From the NCBI GenBank assembly GCA_020284085.1, contig JACEVL010000080.1, positions 1,257,035 to 1,321,034 on the forward strand: a DNA stretch of 64,000 bases, in the 5' to 3' direction. A model generated the notes under the pieces. The model did no database searches. It was not told the DNA's origin and worked only from the letters and a program-made list of their open reading frames with translations. Each line of letters opens with the position of its first letter. Positions within the stretch are counted from its first letter, which is position 1. The stretch is from Aporrectodea caliginosa. Lineage: Eukaryota; Annelida; Clitellata; Crassiclitellata; Lumbricidae. The position numbers were made by a program, and so were the translations under genes. Of the stretch, positions 56,411-64,000 are shown in pieces.

Positions 56411-57470
56411 GCGGGGTTAGTTTAGATAGATCTACGGCTGGGAAAGTGTTGTGAAAATCCAAACCGTAACGCTCCAGAGGGGAACGCCGTCGACGATGAT
56501 GGAAGATAAAACAACAAATTTAATTCTTCATGGAAAGTCATGGCTACGTCAGTTCACATGTATAACATTATCTGTGAAGCTCCAATACTTTCAAACATCG
56601 CTACTTGTCATATATGACTGAAACACATTAAATGTGTAGGCCATTTCTAAGAAAACCGTCACAAAATCGTGAAAAGTTTCAAAACTTCGTTCGATATTGC
56701 ATTCGATTTGGCTGGAATTGTTGAAGACGTATAGAAGAGTTGCAGTTTCTTAAGCCAGTCCTGAGCAGCCATTGGTATTAAATGTTAGCGACTTCATTTT
56801 CTTATCAGCGGCATATGAGGGCCGGTTGGCGGCCTTACTCTCACACACAGTGTACTCATTACAGCTGAATTTGCTAGGGGCGACCACGGAACAGATATCT
56901 TGAATCTTGAACCTGACGGGGATTTGAACCCCGACCTCTCGATTGACTCATTTAAACAATATTGTAAGATAACTAAATAAAATAGAAACATAAATAAAGT
57001 CGATCATACTCTATACACGTGGGTGCCTCTAATTTCTGTGGGTAAGCTGTCGGTCGTCTTCGTCATCGTCGGCATCGCCGGTTTTCTTAGCCAGCGTGCA
57101 AGAAACTCTGGAGTTCCGAGGTAAATCCCCGTCAGTTGCTTTCGGTCTTCGACTGTGTGTATCTTAGTGCATCGGCGTACACTTGGTGCAGATGATTGTT
57201 CGTGAAAGTTTAATTCACTCGACTACGAACTAGTAGTGCTCGGTTCTAAGAAAAGTACAGGTTGAAGGAGAGTTGAATTCTTCCTTATTTAAAGACTCGG
57301 AGACGGACTCGCCCAGACACAAGGCTTGGTGGTCTTCCTGGTCAGTTAGTCCAGCCCAGTACCTTAACAATACGATGAATAGAAGCTGAAGGCAAATTGT
57401 GTGTTTGCTTCCCGCCTGTAGTCGCTTGTCGATCCTATGTGCTTCCGGCATGAGTAGTCTCCAATGCTCC
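56230..57470 (-). repeat. 3' flank block of the duplication unit (copy E, inverted)
   Basis: Inverse of 5030-6840, in the same relative orientation to its gene as in the other copies. It includes an ATG array (56322-56410, the ATC array read on the other strand). It lacks the tRNA-like SINE found in A, B and C: sequence runs straight from the CTCCAGAGGGG block (56471-56481) to AAAGTGTTGTGAAAATCC (56443-56460). Confidence 0.75.
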
Positions 57471-57584
57471 GAGAATTATGTATCAAGCCCTCTCTTTCCT
57501 CTTGAGGCAGCTGACACCAGCCTATAATTATTCCTTAGTTAGAGCAGAGATAATAGTTGCTATCTCAACCCATTTAAAAAACCA

Positions 57585-57690
57585 ACTGTCAGAGCTTAGA
57601 CAATTTTTCTTATCTGTTACCTGTAACAAGTTGCGACCTGTCAGCTTGGTGTTGTGAATAAACGAAATTGATTGAATGATTGCTTCTCCT
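57585..57690 (-). mobile_element. Retroelement tail, second copy
   Basis: Same sequence as 17793-17880 read on the other strand (AACTTGTTACAGGTAACA-like and GTGTTGTGAATAAACGAAAT). The (TTGA)n tail ends near 57685. Another ATCA run is at 57815-57840. Confidence 0.5.
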
Positions 57691-58410
57691 CCCCGCGTTT
57701 CATGAAGCTATATAAGGGATAATGACAGTCAAACATTACGAACGAACGAACGATCGGAGAATCAGCAGCAGTCGTCGCCGTCGTCGAGAGCAGTCTGAGA
57801 ATCAGTTAGAGAGAGAATCAATCAATCAATCAATCAATTTCTTTATTAATCACCATAATACTATTACATACAAACACAATCAAGACATTCATGTGCAGTG
57901 GCGTCAATAGGGTTAGCCGGTTGTAGAACTTTGCGGACTGTGCATTACGGTCGGACGTTGAAAGGTACGAACTGCGTTAATTGATGTACTTTGTCACGAT
58001 TAGGTCAAGAATTGACGAATTTATGTTTTCATTTTAATTTCAAAGATAATAAAGTGTTTCATCTTTATTACAAGTCACTGGCTGACAGCAGAGCCGAATT
58101 CGACGGATATAGCAAGATATCGGTGTGGTCATTCCTGGTGTAAAAGTCAGACGCCGGTATCGTCACAGTAATATTACTCTACATTATATCTTTCTTTTCT
58201 TTCTAATTAAATAAATAGAAATCCTTCTGCACAATTACCATCTTTGTATTTGCACCTCCGTGCGAATTCAGATATAACACGAATGTAGTAGCTATGGGCA
58301 GTCCTCTCTGCGTTCTATCTCGCTCTGTCTATGTCTCTCTGTCTCTGTCTCTCTGTGTGTCACTCTCCCGTCTAATCCTCTCTCTAACCCTCTCTCTGTC
58401 TGTCTGCCTG

Positions 58411-58614
<204 letters not shown>

Positions 58615-58719
58615 GGCTGCGACGGAGAATATTGGCCTCTCGTCCTCATAAGGTCAGGCTGATACATTAAACTTCTAACGTGTCATGTTTATGATGGCTG
58701 CCTATCCGGGTTGAAGAGG

Positions 58720-59000
<281 letters not shown>

Positions 59001-59004
59001 GGGT

Positions 59005-60640
59005 TAGGTCAAGACTAAGTGTCTCCTAAATTATAATAAAATCTCATCACTTGCGTCGTCTTCACCTGTGTAGCTTTGAGCAGTGGCCGTGGTTAATGGC
59101 CACCGCGATCCACTTCAGCCACACTTGTCATTATGCATTAACGGTCTAAATGGCCCATGAGTTAAATAATGCCTAGTCCTTGTGACCACTAAGGTTCTAG
59201 ACAGCGCTGGTTCGCACTGGCAAGTCACAAGAATCGCAACTATGGAAACCCAGCCGCTAACCCGCTATAGCTCGTAATACATTATAATCACATAAGACTA
59301 TACAATATATTTTTCTATGCGTGAAAATGATTCTGAGTAATAGTAGTGAATCACGTGGCTTGTCAGAGTCTACTTAATTCATGTGACATAATGCGATTAA
59401 CCAAACAAGTCACCATTGCATGAGGAGTTTTCGCTTTGAGAGATTCAATAAAGGCGCTACAAAAACCTAGATAGGCCTAGGGCCTACACTCCTACAGTCA
59501 TTATTTTCCACGGTCCGAGATGAGTAGTACACAGTTTAGTATTTCATAATTAGCAACTCCCTGATAAAACATCATGCTAGAAATAATTATGTAAAAATAA
59601 TTGGTGAAGTCTTATTAAAATGCTACGCTTAATTCATATAATATCATTCTGTATCCCAACACTAAAGCAAAGCAGTATGCAGAGCGCATCTAAAGTTGTA
59701 CTTGTACCTGTAGGCTTCAAGAGAAGTATACTTTCGGTAAGTAGCAGTAGCAAAGATTAAGTTTCTTGATCGCTAGTTTATGGTAAATAAAATAACGTAA
59801 GGAGATATAATTATATAGTAGCGTGGAGTGAAAGTCTAGAAAAAATTATTTTCAGTAAACGTTTTCTAATAGTGATGGAAAGTTATTAGTATGTTAGAGT
59901 AAGTAGTGTCCAAAATATTTATGATTTTGCCTTTTGTCTTCTGCCCTCTACCGGCGAGGAAAGTTTACCATAATTATAAATTCTGTGGGAAACGTCCATG
60001 TAGTGCATTAATTTTTCTTGAACTAAATATTGTTAGTGAGGTGGCTTAGTGAAATTATCGTTACCTGGCGGATAAAAGCACCAAATTTGGCATGAAGATC
60101 CGTTAGGGTCTACTAATTAATGTCAAAGTAGGAGCCTCTGAAATTAATAAGCATTCTTATGTAAAACACCAAAATCAAGGTCAAAAGGTCAAACTCAAAG
60201 GAAAAGGCCACAACTCAGCTAAATATTATTCTATTTGGGTGATTCTTTTACCTATTTGATCGGACCAATAAGGGCTGCATCAGAGGAGACATAGACCTAG
60301 AAGGCTAACATAATCCAAGGTCATTTCAAGGTCAAAATGTCAAAATGAAGAGAAAATTGGCAATAGCTAGGCCAAACTTTGTTTGATCTGGATCATTCTG
60401 AGCTATGTCGAGCGGTGGCAAAGTCATGAAATACAAGTTCAAATCAGAATCCAATGAAGTGCTGCAATTTTAAATATTTCCAGGGACTGTGCTTTAATTC
60501 ACTTACTCTTTCAGATCACGCGTGCATCTAGTTGTTGCCGCCCCATCTCCATTCTCAGCCTCTCCATGCCATTCGCATGTCCTATAGTCGGGGATCTCTT
60601 GACAAAGTCGGATGCCCCGCGACGCACTTCGTAGATGTGA
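59005..60640. other. No gene recognised
   Basis: AT-rich DNA. A block near 60040-60360 has AAGGTCAAAATGTCAAA-type phrases, repeated loosely, and may be an old dispersed repeat. Confidence 0.35.
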
Positions 60641-60649
60641 GGTCTCTCT

Positions 60650-61735
60650 CCCCCCCGCTTGATGCCTTAAACGCTGACCAGCTCTATTCGACCTCCAATC
60701 CTCTACTATGAACCAGTCCATCGACACCATGCCACTGCTTCGGGGAGTGAGGACTCGCTGCCGACCTCAGGCCGTGTGGCTCGATCCATTGGACTATAGG
60801 GATCCTGCTAACCGACTTTCTTGGATCACTCAATTTCATTCTCTCCACCGTCGGAAGAAGGCGGCCTATAGTAGAAAAACGTGGTCCTACGAATTGAGAA
60901 AACCCAAACTTAAAGTCTTCTGAACTGGACTTATGGTCACATTTGATGACAACAAGGTTTCAGGGCTTATCATTCGCCTTTACTTCCTATACACGGCCGA
61001 CATTCCAGCCATATTTCTAAACACACTCGTCAACGGGTCACCTCTATGCAGATGACATACAGGAATCGGTTCACGGCCCCCCTCTCCTCAGCTTCCTCTT
61101 ACTAGTTGCACTGCCTCTCTGTCTCTCTGTCTCTGACTGTCTTTCTCTGTCGACCTTAACCTCTGGATGCAGCTCATCCGGTTTAGCACCCGCCAGCAGC
61201 TTCTTGAGCTTGACCTTGCTTAGAGATTCCTGTCGGCTGCTTTCCACTCAAGCGATCGAGATCTTAGTGTAGTCCTCGACACCACGCTTACCTTTATTAA
61301 ACGCATCGCTAATCTTAAGCCATCTTCCTACTTGCAACTCTGACGGTTCAGAGCAAGCCGACGCACCTCTCAACCTCCGTTTTTACCTCTGTTGTTGATG
61401 CCTACATTTGGTTCCGAGTTGATTACTGTCACTCTCTCTTGTTGGCCTCCCAAAAGTCTGTCTCTCCTCTCTTCAGTCGGTTCTAAATGCTGCGGCCAGA
61501 TTAATAGCCTAAGAGCCCCACTACAAACTTTTGCCTTCATTGACCCTGCCCTATGGAATCAGCACCCTTCACTAACACGTTCCTCCTCATGAACTGTCCC
61601 AAGTGCCTCCTTTCGTTGTCTTAAGACCACTTTCTTTTGTGTGGGTCATTCACACTGGGTGCACGCAACTCTGATTGGTGAGCACTGCGAGAGACGCTTA
61701 ATAAATATATAGATACAATACAAATCCAAAAGTTA
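60650..61735 (+). pseudogene. Degraded CR1/L2-like LINE
   Basis: The plus strand gives a linker (ITQFHSLHRRKKAAYSRKTW, 60815-60880), then YADDIQESV near 61045, LGVVLDTTLTF near 61275, and FAFIDPALWNQHPSL at about 61535-61575. The 3' end has TCTGATTGGTGAGCACTGCG and ATACAATACAA. Many frame breaks and deletions; the region between linker and YADD is mostly missing. Confidence 0.75.
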
Positions 61736-61739
61736 TCGA

Positions 61740-62460
61740 CATTCACTCATGTAAAAATCCTGTCATTCAGAATGATGTACAAACCGAGATTTTTTGGGTA
61801 AAAATCCTTGGACGCTTTTTTACAATCTGTTTTTCGCTGCATGGTGCATAATAGAGCTAAGGTTTCATAATATGTGACCCAGCACGGCAAAAGTAGGCTT
61901 TTGTCGGCAAAAATCAAAATTTACTTTATTCTCCCATGAGATTCTACTATGTAAGACCTTTCAAATGACATATTATTTACTAAATTGGGAAAATTGAACA
62001 TTTTAACGCCGCTGTAGGGCCTACTCTGACATGCATATTATCAAAATCCATGTCGCTGTTTGCACACTAATCAGGACTAACGAGATACCATCTTAATTGT
62101 TATTGATACCTGTATTGAAATTCTGCACTGCATCAGACCTCAGGAATAAATAGTCTGTTTAAAGTTATTCATTCGCGGTTTTTTCTTCGGAGTTTTGGCC
62201 CGTGGAGCTTTATAAAGTCAGCCCCCGCTGGAAAACGTTGGAATATTGTATAATAGCAGTACTCTGCTGTGACAAAACATAATGGCTTCTATGCGATTTT
62301 TACCGAAACAAAATTAAAATTTGAAATATTGTATTGGTGGTAGAGGGCAGAAGATATCATTTGAAATTTAAAATATTTGGTGTGTTTCTTTCTCTACCCA
62401 AGTTGCAACTTTTGCCCACTAAACTCTATTAGAAATCATTTATTAAAAAAAATTTTCACT
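61740..62460. other. No gene recognised
   Basis: AT-rich; a passage near 61870-62030 (GACCCAGCACGGCAAAAGTA) has the look of an old dispersed repeat but no second copy is in the window. Confidence 0.3.
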
Positions 62461-62465
62461 CCACC

Positions 62466-62468
<3 letters not shown>

Positions 62469-62536
<68 letters not shown>
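62469..62536. repeat. (AT)n microsatellite
   Basis: About 34 AT units. Bases 62540-62980 hold nothing recognised. Confidence 0.95.
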
Positions 62537-62543
<7 letters not shown>

Positions 62544-62984
62544 GTCTATGATCAAGTGGTGTTTGTGTGGCTCATTTCAAACAAGTGACTAACCAAAAGT
62601 GCTTAATAAAAAGTGCCATATACAATATGTACGATGAAGAAGTCAGGAAAAAGCACATGTTTCCGCAATTTTTGTAACGGACAATAATTATATTAATCTA
62701 TTCATGTAACATTTTATATTAACATCGATAACCGTAGAGCAGAGGGTCAGTAGAGAGCACATACATGATCGCGTGACAGATAAACATAGTTCAGAAAGCC
62801 AGACCCTTGGGCGAAGGTCGTTGCTAAGAACGCCTTCGTTTTAAGGCATCGATTCACAGATAGCGATACATTCTAATAGAGACCAAGATTGCAAACAGGT
62901 GAGACATTGTCTAATGTAATTCTAATAAATGTTTAATAAGCACACAGGAAACAACTTTGTTTGGCGCTTACAAAGGCTGTATGC

Positions 62985-63085
62985 ACGTACGCATGTACGT
63001 ACGTAGGCTACGCATGTACTTACGTATGTACGTAGGCCTACGTATGTATGTATGTATGTATGTATGTATGTATGTATGTATTATG
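62985..63085. repeat. ACGT-rich palindromic and (TATG)n repeat
   Basis: ACGTACGCATGTACGTACGT palindromes pass into GTAT repeats. Short cruciform potential; no coding content. Confidence 0.85.
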
Positions 63086-63410
63086 TAGGTATGTATGGGA
63101 GTAATAAAAAAATTCACTTTTTAACATCTTTGCAAGTTTTCCTCGAGATGGCCATTGACTAATGCAGCATTGTTAATGATAAGAACTTTGGAACATTCTT
63201 TAAAGTATTATTGCGGCATAATATGTGTAATTTGTATGAATCCTTGTAATGGTTCGCTATTGTCAAACTTCAATAATGGTGTGGGATACCTAGAGTAGGC
63301 TATGTCAGAATATTTTCAAATTTTGGTAAACACACCTTTTCAGTAAGAGGAAAAAAATGAAATAGGGACAAACACTTTTGAAATATTTTGGGGCACATGA
63401 TGCACCCTAA

Positions 63411-63896
<486 letters not shown>

Positions 63897-64000
63897 AGCA
63901 ACAACACCAATCATACGTTACGAACATACAGCAGGTCCAGCGCTCGTTATTCTTTGACTTTGGATAAACATTGGTCCAATGTTGATGTTATGAGTTCTAT

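Overview
This is eukaryotic, almost certainly invertebrate animal, DNA: AT-rich, with GT-AG introns, dense microsatellites and many non-LTR, LTR and DNA-transposon relics. The 8-mer TAGGCCTA occurs about 20 times by eye where about one is expected. From memory this fits invertebrate deuterostome genomes such as echinoderms, but the sequence itself does not settle the phylum. No rRNA, functional tRNA, CRISPR array or bacterial operon was seen.

The backbone is a five-copy family of two-exon genes. Exon 1 encodes a TRIM module (RING, B-box 1, B-box 2, coiled coil) and always ends with a phase-1 GT donor. About 640-690 bp later (after removing insertions) exon 2 encodes a Kelch beta-propeller. 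Copies A (7308-8430, exon 1 only), B (18210-21012), C (26118-29417) and D (37910-41661) are head-to-tail on the minus strand. Copy E (52290-55634) is inverted. B and C have complete open frames of 682 and 679 codons. A has an in-frame TAG and no Kelch exon. D has a hAT element inside its Kelch exon, a 24-base deletion and a premature TGA. E has lost its RING at a junction with a Ty3/gypsy relic. The predicted role, from domain families, is an E3 ubiquitin ligase whose Kelch propeller binds the target. Kelch is not one of the standard TRIM C-terminal domains, so this expanded TRIM-Kelch family is the best candidate here for an undescribed system.

Each copy sits in a duplicated unit: a 3' flank with a tRNA-like SINE and an (ATC)n-type microsatellite, then the Kelch exon, intron, RBCC exon and about 1-2 kb of shared upstream DNA. 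Independent insertions hit each unit: a 101-bp insertion in the B intron, a 567-bp element in the C intron, a 1071-bp hAT element in the D exon, a 966-bp TTAA-flanked element in the E intron, a 1265-bp hAT element and a 193-bp hAT MITE upstream of B, and a LINE upstream of D. Subtracting them restores near-equal introns.

Layout: 1-5 kb hAT and MITE relics, a 150-bp tandem repeat and a cysteine-rich CXC-like ORF; 5-8.4 kb copy A; 8.4-16 kb trinucleotide array, LINE relics, a hAT MITE and two SINEs; 16-25 kb copy B; 25-31 kb copy C; 31-37.5 kb gene-poor DNA with SINE and LINE pieces; 37.5-42.3 kb copy D; 42.3-45.3 kb a nearly full-length dead LINE; 45.3-49.6 kb MITEs and a SINE; 49.7-52.3 kb a truncated gypsy element with one LTR; 52.3-57.5 kb copy E; 57.5-64 kb LINE relics and long microsatellites.
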